A DNA stretch of 64,000 bases from Paramacrobiotus metropolitanus (Eukaryota; Tardigrada; Eutardigrada; Parachela; Macrobiotidae), in contig NW_026570225.1 in the NCBI RefSeq assembly GCF_019649055.1, positions 2,480,001 through 2,544,000 on the forward strand, read 5' to 3'. Below, in pieces: positions 34,690 through 45,869 of the stretch (the first letter of the stretch is position 1; every line of letters starts with the position of its first letter). Both the position numbers and the translations under genes were made by a program. The notes beneath the pieces were generated by a model that worked only from the letters and a program-made list of their open reading frames with translations, was not told where the DNA came from and did no database searches.

Positions 34690-35627
34690 CAGAGGGTGAT
34701 TTCGCAATATGCTTCCAGCACGGACACAAAGTTGCAGTAATTCTCTCCCCTGTTCTTTCCTTCACTTCTTGTCGCTTAAAAATAATTCAATATGTGCTTT
34801 ATAATTCATCATTAGTTGAATTCGAAAAAAGAAGTAAGTGGCACTCAAAAGTGATTTCAAAGCGGAACGCCCAGTTTACCAAACTAAAACAAATTTTTGA
34901 CGAGGAAATCTTTTTGCCAGTTTCCTTATTTCCTGAAATTTGACACAGACCATCGCACTGGGTGACGCGCAGATGTAGCTTCTTTATCCGGACGGGAGAT
35001 ACAAAATTCCGTGCTGCCACTTTTAAATATCGTAATAACAAAAAATCAAAATTTGGTAAAAAACGAAAACGAATGATGTTTGTTTTCCGAAATTATTTAC
35101 CGGGACAATAATGCAGTGCATGTAGTCTCTCCCAGTTTTAAAACCACCGTAAATATCTATACTAAAAAGTCGCTTAAAAAACTCCTCAGGAAAAGCAGTC
35201 TAGATTTGCAGCTCGGGGAGGAACGCAAGGGGAACAGTCAAAATGGCTATCTTCCAGTTCACGAAGCTAACACAGCGTACCAGTGCCTAGAATCTCACGA
35301 AGCCAGATGTTTTCTGAAGGCCACATAATGTAACAGTTCACTAAACCTGGCACCCATAGATTATGATTTGATGACGATTTTTAGCAAATTTTTAATGGAA
35401 ACCATAGGAAAACGTTTAGCGAAATGTTACAGTGTTGCGCACAGACCCTTGTCGGTTTGCAAAATCCCACCGTATTCAAATTTGTTTCATATTTCTTAAA
35501 ATTAATCTGTAATGATCGCTAAGAGAAAGGGCTTTCAAACTTAACGGCTCTAAGAATAACATATGCACGGAGAGGATGGCAATAAAATCATAAATAAAGT
35601 GGAAGCATATTGCAAAATCACCCTCTG
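34690..35627. mobile_element. Mariner-like non-autonomous element nested in the hAT element
   Basis: TIRs are CAGAGGGTGATTTCGCAATA (continuing TGCTTCC) and its inverse with a single mismatch, 27 bp. TA occurs on both sides (34,688-34,689 and 35,628-35,629). 938 bp with no transposase-like frame. The TA target fits Tc1/mariner/pogo. Confidence 0.75.
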
Positions 35628-35646
35628 TAGTACAGATAATAATATT

Positions 35647-35892
35647 GGGCCGTCGAGAGGTTCGATGTAGGAGGGGGCGCGCGGTCGCGCGCCAGTTCGA
35701 AAATGCCTCAAAAATTAAAAAAGATCGTATGAAAGTGGTTCACAAAAGCCACTTTCTACGCTTTCTTCGGTTATTTTCGGTGCGCCAATTCGATTTTTCC
35801 GCGTCAGCGCCAGTTATGCCAGCTCCCGGCGCACTCTTTTCTCGTTTTCCCGCTCCGATAAGGGGGGGGGGTGCGCCCTCGCGACGGCCCTG
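35647..35892. mobile_element. Small hAT-like MITE nested in the hAT element
   Basis: The right end reads CGACGGCCCTG, inverse of a CAGGGCCGTCG terminus. The left end is GGGCCGTCG, apparently lacking CA. Flanking octamers ATAATATT and ATAATATA match 7 of 8. The interior contains a GCGCGCGGTCGCGCGC palindrome and a G-run. Confidence 0.55.
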
Positions 35893-36376
35893 ATAATATA
35901 ATATTGATTAGTAGACCCCGCGCAAACTGTGGTGCAGAAGTAGACTGTATCCAGTAGATAATGTACAGCAAAATTAAAAACTTGCGGAAACCGAATTTTT
36001 AATGAGCAGAATAAATTAATTCGAATTTCTCATATTTTGCTCACTTCCTAACAAAATTGAAATTACCTAAAGAAATGGCTACATTTCATAGTTAAAGCTT
36101 GCCCTGTCACTTTTGAAGATCCATAAACTGATAAATATCCAAAAAATTATCAAACAAACACAAAAGGAACAGGAAGTAGACGGTGCGATGCGGATCTTAC
36201 ACGCATTCTACTTGTTTCAACAATTTTAGTTTCCACTGAATTGATTTGTACTAGTATTACAATTATTATATAGAGCAGAAGATACCGGGTTGCTAACATG
36301 TAAAAAGCTCGAGTTTTCCAGCCCCCAGCTTCAGTGTACAGGGTCTACTAGTGCTTACAGTTACCGTAAATGCTAA

Positions 36377-36541
36377 GGGTGGGCCTCAAATTCGACGCGA
36401 ATCTCGCTATGGTACGGTTGCTTAACCGCACGAGGTGGCTGTTTGCAGTGACCGCGCCTACAGATACGATACGCGAAGGCACCTCGCGAGGTGGGAACTG
36501 CTGTATCATCACTAGATTCGCTTCCAATCTGAGACCCACCC
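36377..36541. mobile_element. 165-bp MITE, family H, copy B, with TAA duplication
   Basis: Ends are GGGTGGGCCTCAAATTC and the inverse type AATCTGAGACCCACCC. TAA lies on both sides (36,374-36,376 and 36,542-36,544). A 3-bp TAA target with G-rich TIRs suggests PIF/Harbinger. It lies inside the hAT-like element, so it inserted after it. Confidence 0.65.
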
Positions 36542-36830
36542 TAACTACATCAGCCATTAGGCAATCGTAAATTCATAACATGACTGTGATTTCGTAATTT
36601 TTATCTGTAAGTTTTTTTTATCAACGGAAACGGGAACGGGATTTTTCCCGTAAGAACAGCCGTTCAGTTCCCGGCCGGTTCCGTTCCGTAAGACGTCAGA
36701 CCCGTTCCCGTTTTTCTACGGAAACGGGTAACGGAACGGGAGACTTTCCCGTAATTTTCCGGCCCCGTCAAAAAACGGGCCAACACTGGTATGAACGAGG
36801 TGCGGCACGCGTATCTTATGGTTATACATT

Positions 36831-36997
36831 AACCCTCCAGCGGGCGGTACCCGAAGGAGTGCGAGTTTCCTTTTGAAAATTGGGATTTCCCGACGAAAAA
36901 AATCAATTAAGAAGGGGAATTTTTTGTGAGCTTGCGCTGACCATAGGTCAGCGGTGCTGACTATGTCGCCTTGCCAACGCCAATGCCCATGGAGGGT
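36831..36997. repeat. Short inverted-repeat element (weak)
   Basis: ACCCTCCAGCGGGC at the left (preceded by TTAA) and the inverse GCCCATGGAGGGT at the right. A CTGACCATAGGTCAG palindrome lies inside. It could be a degraded TTAA-targeting MITE. Only the left TTAA is intact. Confidence 0.3.
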
Positions 36998-37439
36998 CTA
37001 TAGCATAAAAATATTTAATTTTGTAATAATTATGCGAACAGAAATTAAGTAGAAGCAATTAGTTCATTAAATAGCACAAAAAAGTACTTACTTTAAAGCA
37101 GCAGTATAGAAGTGGTCAACACATTGACCACTGGTCAGCAAACACTTAAAAACTACCAAAACTCGTTTCCATGTATTGTGACCACTACTACAGGTAAAGA
37201 AATATAAAAAAACGATGCTAGTAGCAATTCTGCTTCCTGAAACTTTTATTACAGTCTCATAAGTCATATGGTACTGTGTACAAATACTAGTACTCTTTTT
37301 ACAGTTTAGCATATTACACTGCTGCAGTACGGGCACGCCTAGTTGCTGTATTGCACGCAGTGGCACTTTTTCTGGATTCAACCGCGGGTGCCATTATCGG
37401 AAAAGCGGGGGGATGGTCCAGCTGCACTGGAGATTGGCG

Positions 37440-37850
37440 CCGATTTAGATATTGTTGGTCACTAGCACTTTTCGGAACGCACTAGCAACCGGATGTAACC
37501 CGGAAGAATATGCTCATCACCAATGTGCACCTTACAGTTTGCAATCGCCAGAGGCTGGTCAAAGCTCAAAATTCCCATGTGTTCTAAAGCTACCTCGTCT
37601 TTGTTTGCCCAAGCGGTACATGTATATTCGGCAGTCCTTGGCGACTTGCTCGATCTTCCGTTCCATCGATGGCCACCAACAGTAGCCTCGCGCTTCACCT
37701 TTCATTTTCCCGGCGCCCATCTGTGCTGCGTGTAGGTGCTTCAGTATCCTGGCACGATACTTCTCGGGAATAACCGTGCGCGATCCCCAGCACACACAGC
37801 CATTCAGCACACTGAGCTCATGCTGTACGTTCTTGTACGGTCGCATTCGA
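37440..37850 (-). pseudogene. Gypsy integrase zinc-binding domain, two ligands lost, core absent
   Basis: After a short linker the frame reads LKHLHAAQMGAGKMKGEAR, YCWWPSMERKIEQVAKDCRI and YMYR. In related integrases the pattern is H-x3-H ... C-x2-C. Here the second His is Gln and the second Cys is Tyr, so the zinc site is destroyed. The catalytic DDE core and the 3' LTR are missing, since similarity ends near 37,440-37,560. Confidence 0.75.
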
Positions 37851-39535
37851 TCGCTTACGGACTCCGGCAGCCGCGACTGATACACTGGCGTACTTCCTGG
37901 AGCTCCGCATCGGCAGCCGTTTCCCCTGCGATATCTTCCACGGACATGGGTATGTTTTCGGCACTTTCCACATGCAGCGCGCTTACTACGTTGTCCATCC
38001 CCAGGTTTGGGTATTTCTCCAGCTGCGTGGAGTGGAGCGGCAGTCGGCTGAAGCCATCTGCTTGACCAAACTTCTCGGTGCGCCGGTACTCTATGAAAAA
38101 GCTGTATCCCATGAGCAACAACGCCCACCGCTGAAGACGATTGGCCGTGACCACTGGGACACCTTTTCGCTTGCCGAAGACGCTCAGTAACGGCTTGTGA
38201 TCCGTTAACAGCGTAAACTTCCTGCCGGTCACGTACTGATGGAATTTCTTACAGCCGTAGACTAGCGCGAGCGCTTCTTTTCAATCTGTCCGTAATTCTT
38301 TTCCGCCGCTGACAGGCTCTTGGACGCGTGCGCAGTCGGCCTTTCCGTTCCGCCGGGAAAACGGTGACACAGAACCGCGCCCACGCCATACTGCGACGCA
38401 TCCGCTGCCAGCACCAACGGCACTGCGGGATTGAAATGCACCAGGAACGTTGCATGGACAATTTCTTCCTTGAGTGCCTGAAACTGCTTCGCACAATCTG
38501 TCGTCCATTCCCAGGGTGCGCCGGACTTTAATAGACGGTGGAACTGACTGCGCTTTGCGGACAGGTTCCGTACGAACTTGGCTTAGTGATTTACCATGCC
38601 CAAGTAAGCACGTAACTCACTGACGTTGGTGGGCATCTTCATATCCACCAGTGCCTTCACGCGATCCTGGAAAATGTGTCGCCCGCGGTGGTCCACCACA
38701 AAACCCAGATATTCGACCGATTCCTGCATGAATCTGGACTTCGACAGTTTCACGCGTAGTCCGTACTTCTCCAGGCGTTCTGACTCCGCTTCCAAGTTTC
38801 GCTTGTGTTTTTCGTCCGTCTTGCCCGTGACGATAATGTCGTCAATGTACACTGCCACGCCCTCACAGCCTTGCAGTATGCGCTCAATGATCTGTTGGAA
38901 TATGCTTGGTCCGCTTGCAACTCCAAACGGCAAACGGTTGTACCTGAACAGACCCTTACGCGTGTTGATGATAACAAGCTGCTTACTTTCGTCGTCCAGC
39001 TCTATTTGCGCATACGCTTCTGTCAGATCCAGTCGCCCCCGTTCAACTTAGCAAACAACTCGTTGGAGGTGGGCAGCGGATAGGTTTGCACGTCGAGCGA
39101 GTCATTCAATTCTGTGCTCATGTCAGCACACGTGCGGATGTCTCCTGCTCGCTTCTGCGTTCCAACAATAGGTGCAGCCCAGTCCGCATGCTCCACAGGC
39201 GTGAGTATCCCTCTTACCATCAAGCGGTCCAGGTCTTTCTCCACTGCGTCCCGATAGGCGAACGGGACCGTCCGTGGCTTCCAAAAGACCGGCTTCGCGC
39301 CTTCCTTTAGGTAGAGGTGAGCCTTAAACGCCTTGCAGTGCCCAAGTTCCTTGCGAAATACGCTGCTGTGGCGATCCAGGATGCTCTGAACAGTTGTACG
39401 GGCGGTGACCTTTGAAACCGCAAACACTTGCAGCTCTTTTAGACTCAGGTGGTTAAGGTCTAAGGCCAGTCGCGTCCCAGCACGTCGCCCCACGCGCCAC
39501 CACGACGACGGGTAATGACTTCTTCGTCCGTCCAT
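37850..39535 (-). pseudogene. Gypsy reverse transcriptase and RNase H, frameshifted
   Basis: The RT frame from 39,535 gives KPVFWKPRTVPFAYRDAVEK, GILTPVEHADWAAPIVGTQK and TYPLPTSNELFAKLNGG. After a frameshift near 39,030 it continues RLDLTEAYAQIELDDES, NRLPFGVASGPSIFQQIIE and VAVYIDDIIVTGK (YIDD), then GLRVKLSKSRF. RNase H follows: LAADASQYGVGAVL, SLSAAEKNYGQIEK, and after another frameshift near 38,280 KFTLLTDHKPLLSVFGK and FIEYRRTEKFGQADGFSR. A stop interrupts near 38,583. Catalytic residues of both enzymes are retained. Confidence 0.9.
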
Positions 39536-39785
39536 ATACTACAGGCATCGTTGCACTTCCGATTACCTGGATCGGATGGCCCGTAAAATTTCGTAGTGGT
39601 GTGGCATAAGGCGTCAGCTTCGGCGAGCCGATCTGTCTCCACGTGCTCGCCGTGATGATCGTCATACCTGATCCCGTATCCAACAGCATGGATACAGGGG
39701 CATCATTCAAGGTGATAGTACCCGAATCGATCCACCCACTTCTTAACCGATAGCCAGGACGTCGAAGTCTTTTTGCACTGTCCAC
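39453..39785 (-). pseudogene. Gypsy aspartic protease
   Basis: Frame 39,453-39,785 reads SGTITLNDAPVSMLLDTGSG then MTIITASTWRQIG and HPIQVIGSATMPVVY. The D-T-G-S active-site triad of retropepsins is intact. It processes the polyprotein as a dimer. It overlaps the end of Gag and the start of the RT frame (39,023-39,535) through a frame change, which may be partly original since Gag-Pol frame changes are common. Confidence 0.85.
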
Positions 39786-40464
39786 GTCCGACGGTTACCG
39801 CCGCCTCTGTCGCCCTTTGGCGGAGACTTGCACGCCTTTGCGACGTGGCCTTTCTTGCCACACTTTCTGCACGTCGCCTCCTTCGCCCAGCAATCGGCCT
39901 TCACATGCCCTTTTCCGCCACACGCGTAGCATGCGCCGCTGCTGCCAGCCTGCGTCGCTTCATTTTGGACTCCGTTTAGGAAGGCCGCACGCATGTTCCC
40001 CTCCAACGCGTCCGCCGGAAAAGAACACAACACACAATGCCTTCCTCCGCAGCTTATTGGCAAAATACAAAAGGGTTTCACCAACTTCCTGCTTCAGGAG
40101 GAAAAAGTTCGCCCATTTTGTTGACTGCAGTGTCTTCTTTACGTATGCATGCTCGAGATGGGCAATGATTTCATCCAGCATTCCAGCTTTAGCTCTGCGG
40201 GATCTTGTGGGTGACATATGGCAAACAGCATCTCATGTACTTCCACTCCTAATGAGTCCAGTAGCAGCCTTTCTGATCGTCCTCCGTTTTGAGTTCCTGT
40301 ATTTTAACATAGTTGTTATAACGGGAACGCCATGCTTTCCACACCGTGGAGCCAGGCTCGAACTTCAGCAGCGTCGGGAATTCCTTTGCTTTTGCCATCG
40401 TAGACGGGCCGGACGTGGTTAACACGTTCGTGGCAATATCAATACCAATATCGTCCAGAGACAT
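39743..40464 (-). pseudogene. Gypsy Gag with two CCHC zinc knuckles, frameshifted
   Basis: Starts MSLDDIGIDIATN at 40,464, then EFPTLLKFEPGSTVWKAWRS. A second frame holds a helical capsid part (MLDEIIAHLEHAYVKKTLQS, EVGETLLYFANKLRRKALCV). A third has CYACGGKGHVKADC and CRKCGKKGHVAKAC, tandem C-x2-C-x4-H-x4-C knuckles that bind RNA in the nucleocapsid. Frameshifts or a stop lie near 40,240 and 40,040. Confidence 0.85.
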
Positions 40465-42234
40465 TTGATGAATACCACAAAAATGGCCTTCACGCCAAGT
40501 TTTGTCACGTCTTTACTTCGGTTCTCTGACGTACTTACTTATATACAAGTGTCGGTCGCGCTAGCGCGCGACCAGTTGTGTTTGAGGTATGGAAGAATGA
40601 AAGAAATACAAAATATACTCGTACTTTGTAACAGCAATAAAAAAAATTTTGAGAAATATTTCAAGTATAAAACCTTTGCGAAGCTAGCTACGAAAATATT
40701 TTAAACATGTAGAAATGTGGAAAGTTTATTGGTTTGCAAGCTTTCCGGTTAAATTCAACCAGTTTTATGAAAACTGTGAAAGCCTCCGTAATTTTTCTTT
40801 TTTCGTGGTTCTTTTTAACGTTTTTATCGTAACTTTATACTGCCGATCTAAAGTACTGAAAACTGGAATTTTTGGTACGACAGACAATATTTAAACGGTG
40901 ATAAAATGGATGGAGTGGGATCATTTACACGATGCCCATAGAAAACCATTTTTCAGCGCAGAATCAATGGAAACTTGTGGGGAACAGTTAACGGTCGCCC
41001 AAGGTAACCTCACATGCTGCATCTTTTGCTACTACTGTAATTGTAAGATTTTTCAGCCATCAGTCAAGCTCTTCAGTGTTTATTAAAATAAAATAAATAC
41101 ATATTTAGCAGATTTCGAGGTTAGTGAGTGCCCAAGCTACCACTAGTATCACAGAGCCGTACGAGAGTGAATACAAAAACAGACCGCGAGCCGGCAATTA
41201 GATATCTAGAAATTACATATAAATTAGACAATTAAGACCGTGAGATATTGAAGTACTCAGACATTCCTAGACATTTTTAAAATTTCGAAACTCTGGAGGC
41301 TCAAAAAATTAGAGGTAACGGCCCCGCTGCGCGGGGCTGAGTCGAAATATTTAGAAATACTTAGAAATTCTTGAAATGTAAAAGCTTTGGATGCGACTTT
41401 GGTGGAAAAATTTATAGTTATTCTGAGGTATCCGAACGTGTTTCAAAAGCACCTTTAAAGGTTTCAAGAATTAAAAAAATTATAATTTTGATGGAATTGA
41501 CAATTTAAATAACTATACAGATCTGTAGTTTAGGTTGCTAAGCTGCGAAACTTGTACTTTGTATTTGCTTATTCGATACGTTTCCAGAATTTACTGGAAA
41601 TTTCGATGAACTTAAAACGCTAAGTACAGGAAGTTTGAAAGGGTTTTTGAAAACGTTTCGGAAACCAAAATTTTTCCAAGCTGCAGGTAGGAAGCTTTGA
41701 AAGGTGCTCTATTTTATAAAATTAACACCTTAATGGAAAAATCAATGTTGATTTATGAGATAATTTCCAAAAGTAACAACCTTTAAGTACTAACTATCTT
41801 TAAGTACTACAACTTCTGAAAATTTTTTTAGACCTTCTCCAAAACTCAAGATTTTTTTGAAGATAAAGGTAGGAACGTTTCTGCAATGCTCTATTTTGTA
41901 AAATTATCAACTTACTGAAAAAATCAATCTTGATTTAGGAGATATTTTCCAAAAAATAAGGACGTAAGGATATATGAATCTACTGATAATATGACAACGT
42001 AACATTATGCAATGTGGAGCCAATAACACAACATATCGTTGTCATGCACTAACATAGTCCCAATAACTTACCGTAAGGCTGCCCACATGACATCAGACTT
42101 GCCATTGCAACACATAATTTTTCAATTATTTTGGAAACTGTTTGTTGATACCTGCCTGCCCGTAATTTCTTAAGGTCGCTTTGATTTTTTCAGTATAACT
42201 TATTCTGATTTTACCTTACGGTTATTTGTGTTAG
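40465..42234. other. AT-rich DNA with an approximately 183-bp imperfect duplication
   Basis: Sequence at about 41,690-41,771 recurs at about 41,873-41,955 (shared phrases TGCTCTATTTT, AAAAATCAATSTTGATTTA, TTTCCAAAA), a diverged tandem duplication. A GC-rich hairpin GCCCCGCTGCGCGGGGC lies at 41,321-41,337. No gene. This could be intron of the gene ending at 42,443. Confidence 0.45.
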
Positions 42235-42443
42235 GTCGTTGTTGGAACGACCGACAGCAAACGGCGGTCGATGTCATTGGAGCCACATTGGTATTATCTG
42301 GAGTGACCCTGTTAATTTTTGCGGATGTTCTAACGTGGAGCAGCATACGACGCGGATGGAAGAACGTTCGAGGCAACCTAAAGATGCTACGGCGCTATAA
42401 AAGTGGATTTAAGAGAAACGTTTTAAAAATTTCACAGAAATAG
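42235..42443 (+). CDS. Probable terminal exon of a membrane-protein gene
   Basis: A pyrimidine-rich acceptor (acggttatttgtgttag) ends at 42,234. The open frame that follows has 69 codons to TAG at 42,441, and AATAAA lies at 42,484-42,489. The peptide has a polar start (RCWNDRQQTAVD), one strong hydrophobic segment (VIGATLVLSGVTLLIFADVL) suitable for a membrane span, then a basic tail (SSIRRGWKNVRGNLKML, YKSGFKRN). The splice phase is one base in. I do not recognise the family. Upstream exons were not identified in the AT-rich DNA before it, so the gene extends beyond what can be read. Confidence 0.45.
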
Positions 42444-42483
42444 CGTCCCTGCTGCTTTTGATGCATCACACTTCAACATTATA

Positions 42484-42489
42484 AATAAA
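42484..42489 (+). terminator. Polyadenylation signal AATAAA
   Basis: Canonical hexamer 41 bp after the stop of the 42,235-42,443 exon, in AT-rich 3' flank. Confidence 0.4.
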
Positions 42490-43299
42490 TTTAATGTACT
42501 TTCATGGATAATGGACTACGTATTACTCTAATACCGGAAAAATAAAATTAACAATAGGTACTTTCAGTTCTGACTGCCAAAAGATAATGCAGCCCATCGG
42601 ACTGTGCGTCATGCTCCTATGTGTCATTCAGAGATAACGCAAGCGTTGTGCATTGGTTTGTTGCAACAGTCAACACATGCCCACTTTAATAAGGCAACAT
42701 TGCCCAACGGTAAATCTAGTCTCGACTAGGTTTTCCGTTGGGCATCGTTGACTTATCCATGCATTGCGCGTGTTAAGTACACGCTGTACACGGTCAGTGC
42801 AATGGAACTTTAGTGCGCTCCATTGATGGTCCACACCCAGAACTGGGAGACCAAAGGAGGGAAACCTGCGACCAAACGCAGGACCCTTCAACAGAGAAAG
42901 TTTAACTGACTTGTCCTCTGTGTGGAGACGGCGTTGAAACAGTAGTACGGGACATACAGACCCGTGCTGCTCAACGGTGGACAGGAGGCCGACCAGCCTC
43001 GCCGCTCCCTAACGGGGACCGTCCAACTACTTCGGCTGAACCGCACGAACCTGAGAAGCAGAAAGTCGAAACCGGAATGCCAGGGAACCGAGAAGAGAAC
43101 CCTCCGATCAAACCGGCACCAACGGTGACCGGGGCGCACCAGCCTCTACCGAGGCTAACGGCGAGCCAACGCCGGAGCAGGACGACAAACCCGATCCACC
43201 GATTCGGATGTCCAAAGCTCAAGCGACACTGGTTCCGACAACCAATAATCGGAGAAATAAGGTGACGACGTAGATGACGCAGCCATTCTCCAACTCCGA

Positions 43300-44160
43300 G
43301 CTGAGGCACCGGTAATCCGCAAACTGCGGATCGAACGTCACATCGACTGCCTCAAAGAGGAGAGAGAAGTCGTGTTCGTTCATCAGCGGTACACCCTTCC
43401 AGCTTACTCAACTTGCTGGATTAAGGTTCGGGCTTATCGGACTGTGGACCCGGGTAGACCTAAATCTTTGAGACGACCACACCGCCTGATCTTACCGATC
43501 GAGGCGGAAGTCAAAACTCGACACGAAGAATATGCGTGGATTCAGGTCCAGAATAAGTCTCTACGAGACCAAGTCCTTCGTAAAGGTGGAAGAATTGGCC
43601 AAATGTAATGTAGTGACATGTATGAGCCGGACATCACGGAGGATGGCGTAGATTGGTTTATACCCACCGCCAACGCCTTACCATGGCCAAAGGAGCCGGA
43701 GGACATAACCCAAACCGGTACCGCACCATTAATGACTACGCCAAGGTCGGGTCGGCCGTAAAGGTCGAACTCCCACTGGAGACCATAACACTGGTCGTCG
43801 TCAACATTGACTTCGATATGGCCCCAAGGCAGAGATTAAGGTACCTCGGAAGCCAGGACACCAAACGGAGCCAGGCCATGCTCGACGGACCAGTCCAGCA
43901 TAACGGCAAGAGTTACACCATATTGGTGTTTACTACTCCAAAGAGCCCCAGATACTCCGGAAGGGAGTGGACATGGGCCGAGCGGAGCCATACGAAGAAG
44001 TCACGGAGAAAGAATTCGCCCGCATTAACTCCATCCAAACCGGAGAGTAGGATCCTGAAGTTGAGCGCGAAATTCGCGCACATATCGCCACCGCACATTC
44101 TGGCGACCACCTGACCAAGGAGCAAACCGCTTTACTTCGGCAGGATTTATAGGAACTCAG
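43300..44160 (+). pseudogene. Pre-RT region of the plus-strand Gypsy
   Basis: One frame (43,372-43,608) reads FVHQRYTLPAYSTCWIKVRA and is preceded by LRIERHIDCLKEEREV. Gypsy polyproteins have such a segment between protease and RT. A second frame (43,653-44,114) has VELPLETITLVVVNIDFD, still unassigned. No D-T/S-G protease triad is visible. Confidence 0.4.
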
Positions 44161-44760
44161 GGCCATATTCCCAACGTCCAAAAAACCTTTCGGCGACGTC
44201 AAGGGAATCACCCACGTCATAGAAGTGGGCGACGTTGCACCAATTACGATGAACCCAAACCGAACGAGTTGGAAGGAATGGAAATTCATTAATAAACACG
44301 TCCAGGAAATGCTGTACCCAAGCGTGATTGAACTGTCCATGGCAGCGTGAAATTTCCCAGTGGTCCTCGCTTCGAAGAAAAACGGCGACGGGACCATGGG
44401 CACCCGGTTTTGCATAAACTACATAAAGCCGAACTCGGTGACCAAAAAGAACAACTATTCTCTGCCCAATCCAGATGAACTTCTGGATCAGTCTGCAGGA
44501 AACGCCTATTACGGCAAGGAAGATTGTCCGTCCGGATTCTGGGAAATCCCAATGGATCCAGCGTCAATGGACTACACTACCTTGTTACTCCAGAAGTGAT
44601 GTATCGGTTCTAACGAATGCTGTTTCGCGTCTGCAACGGGCCAGCTACATTTTAAATAACCATGGACAAGATCATAGCACCGGCCCGGAAGAAAGGTGGT
44701 GACTTCGCATACATCGACGACGTGACGTGACTACGTGACTTTTGATGAATTCAGGCAAGC
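44150..44760 (+). pseudogene. Reverse transcriptase remnant of the plus-strand Gypsy
   Basis: Reads KKPFGDVKGITHVIEVGD, then FPVVLASKKNGDGTMGTRFC and INYIKPNSVTKKNNYSLPNP, then GFWEIPMDPAS, and after several stops DFAYIDDVT, the YIDD catalytic pair (about 44,703-44,724). The AF-Q block and the central palm are scrambled by frameshifts and a deletion. Typical order and spacing identify RT despite decay. Confidence 0.75.
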
Positions 44761-44859
44761 GTTTTGAAATACGCTCATATGCCTTGAGACGTCAGATTCA
44801 CAATAAAACCGTCAAAGTGCGAATTTGGAATGGAAAACTCCAGTTCCTTTGACACATCT

Positions 44860-45640
44860 TCGGCAAGGACGGTGTCCACATTGACCCAGAAAAAGTAGCG
44901 GCCATCGCCGAGAAACTACCGCCCAAGATTGTGCGCCAACTTCGCTCTTTCCTTGATTAGCTAACTACTACCGGACTTTTATCCAGGGCTACGCCCCGAA
45001 AACTTCCTAAGACGTACGAAGTTCTGCGAAAGGAAAATTCGGTCAAGAACGACTGGACTGACTCTCACACTGCCGAGTTCAACGAAATTAAGAAGGCCCT
45101 AACGGAAGCCCCTATCTTGGCCAAATTCGATGCCACGAAGCAAACCACCACCGAATGTGATGCAAGTAGCGCAGGCATCGGAGCCATACTCAGACTCGAG
45201 TCCCTTCGCCTACGCGAGTCGGGTCCTACACGGAGCTGAGAAGAACTACCGCGTGACCGAATGTGAATGCTTAGCCGTAGTGTGGGCAGTGCAAAAGTTT
45301 GAACACTATATCGACCACGGACCTTTCACCGTAAGGACGGACCACAGAGCCCTGACCAATCTGCTCAGATGCGAGTCCAACCGACCCGGCATCAACCCAC
45401 GTTTAATTTGATAGGCTTTCGCCATGCAGGGACGGGACATCACCATTGAGTACAAGCCAGGCACCTTCTGTGATAACGCCGATGCGTTGTCCAGATTGCC
45501 AATCGAACCGGACGACGACAAGGGCCCACACGAAGAGTTGGACCAAGTCCCCAACTTCGAGGACTACAAAGATGAAATCCCAGCACGCATCATAAAGGTG
45601 CGTAGGTTGCAAATCACCGGTAAGGACCCGATAATTGGGA
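44860..45640 (+). pseudogene. RNase H and connection remnant of the plus-strand Gypsy
   Basis: FGKDGVHIDPEKVAAIAEKL is the RT thumb, followed by [25 protein letters not shown] then [19 protein letters not shown] begins RNase H (D of CDAS). [20 protein letters not shown] then [20 protein letters not shown] holds the catalytic E and D with [28 protein letters not shown] closes the domain. A frameshift at about 45,190 and stops near 45,410. Confidence 0.85.
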
Positions 45641-45869
45641 AAAGCCTCTCCTCCCTGATTGTAGCGCAATCAGTGATTGGAATGAATTTAGCACGGCGGA
45701 CATAGAGGTCATCAGTGTGCCGGCGCCTAAACCAGACGAACCGTACCCGGTGGTCCCGCCATGTCCAGAAAAGGTAACAGACCGCACCGCGCAAAAACAG
45801 CGTTGGATGCAACACAGAGACCCAACCCTTCCCAAAAAAATCCATGAGCTGGAACATCAGACAGAAATG

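Larger units (their letters stand above)
34538..36788. mobile_element. 2,251-bp hAT-like element with perfect 8-bp target duplication
   Basis: TIRs are CAGTGTTGGCCCGTTT at the left and the exact inverse at the right (AAACGGGCCAACACTG). The duplication GTATGAAC lies at 34,530-34,537 and 36,789-36,796, perfect. Inside each end are GC-rich CCCGTT/AACGGG iterations (34,556-34,660 and 36,620-36,770). No transposase ORF. Much of its length is three further insertions (34,690-35,627, 35,647-35,892, 36,377-36,541). The 8-bp duplication and CAGTG start fit the hAT superfamily. Confidence 0.9.
37440..40464 (-). mobile_element. Ty3/Gypsy retrotransposon, minus strand, 3'-truncated
   Basis: Order in the minus sense: gag, two zinc knuckles, aspartic protease, RT, RNase H, integrase N-terminal domain, then the homology stops near 37,440. 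No LTR was found on either side. About five to seven frameshifts. Gag wording (FPTLLKFEPGSTVWKAWRSRY) and layout suggest an insect/mollusc-type Gypsy lineage without Env, as inference. Confidence 0.9.

Noticed and set aside
42650-42770. Possible LTR start of the plus-strand Gypsy (palindromic CCCAACGG...CCGTTGGG)
   Set aside because: No second copy at the other end of the element. A palindrome alone does not support an LTR.
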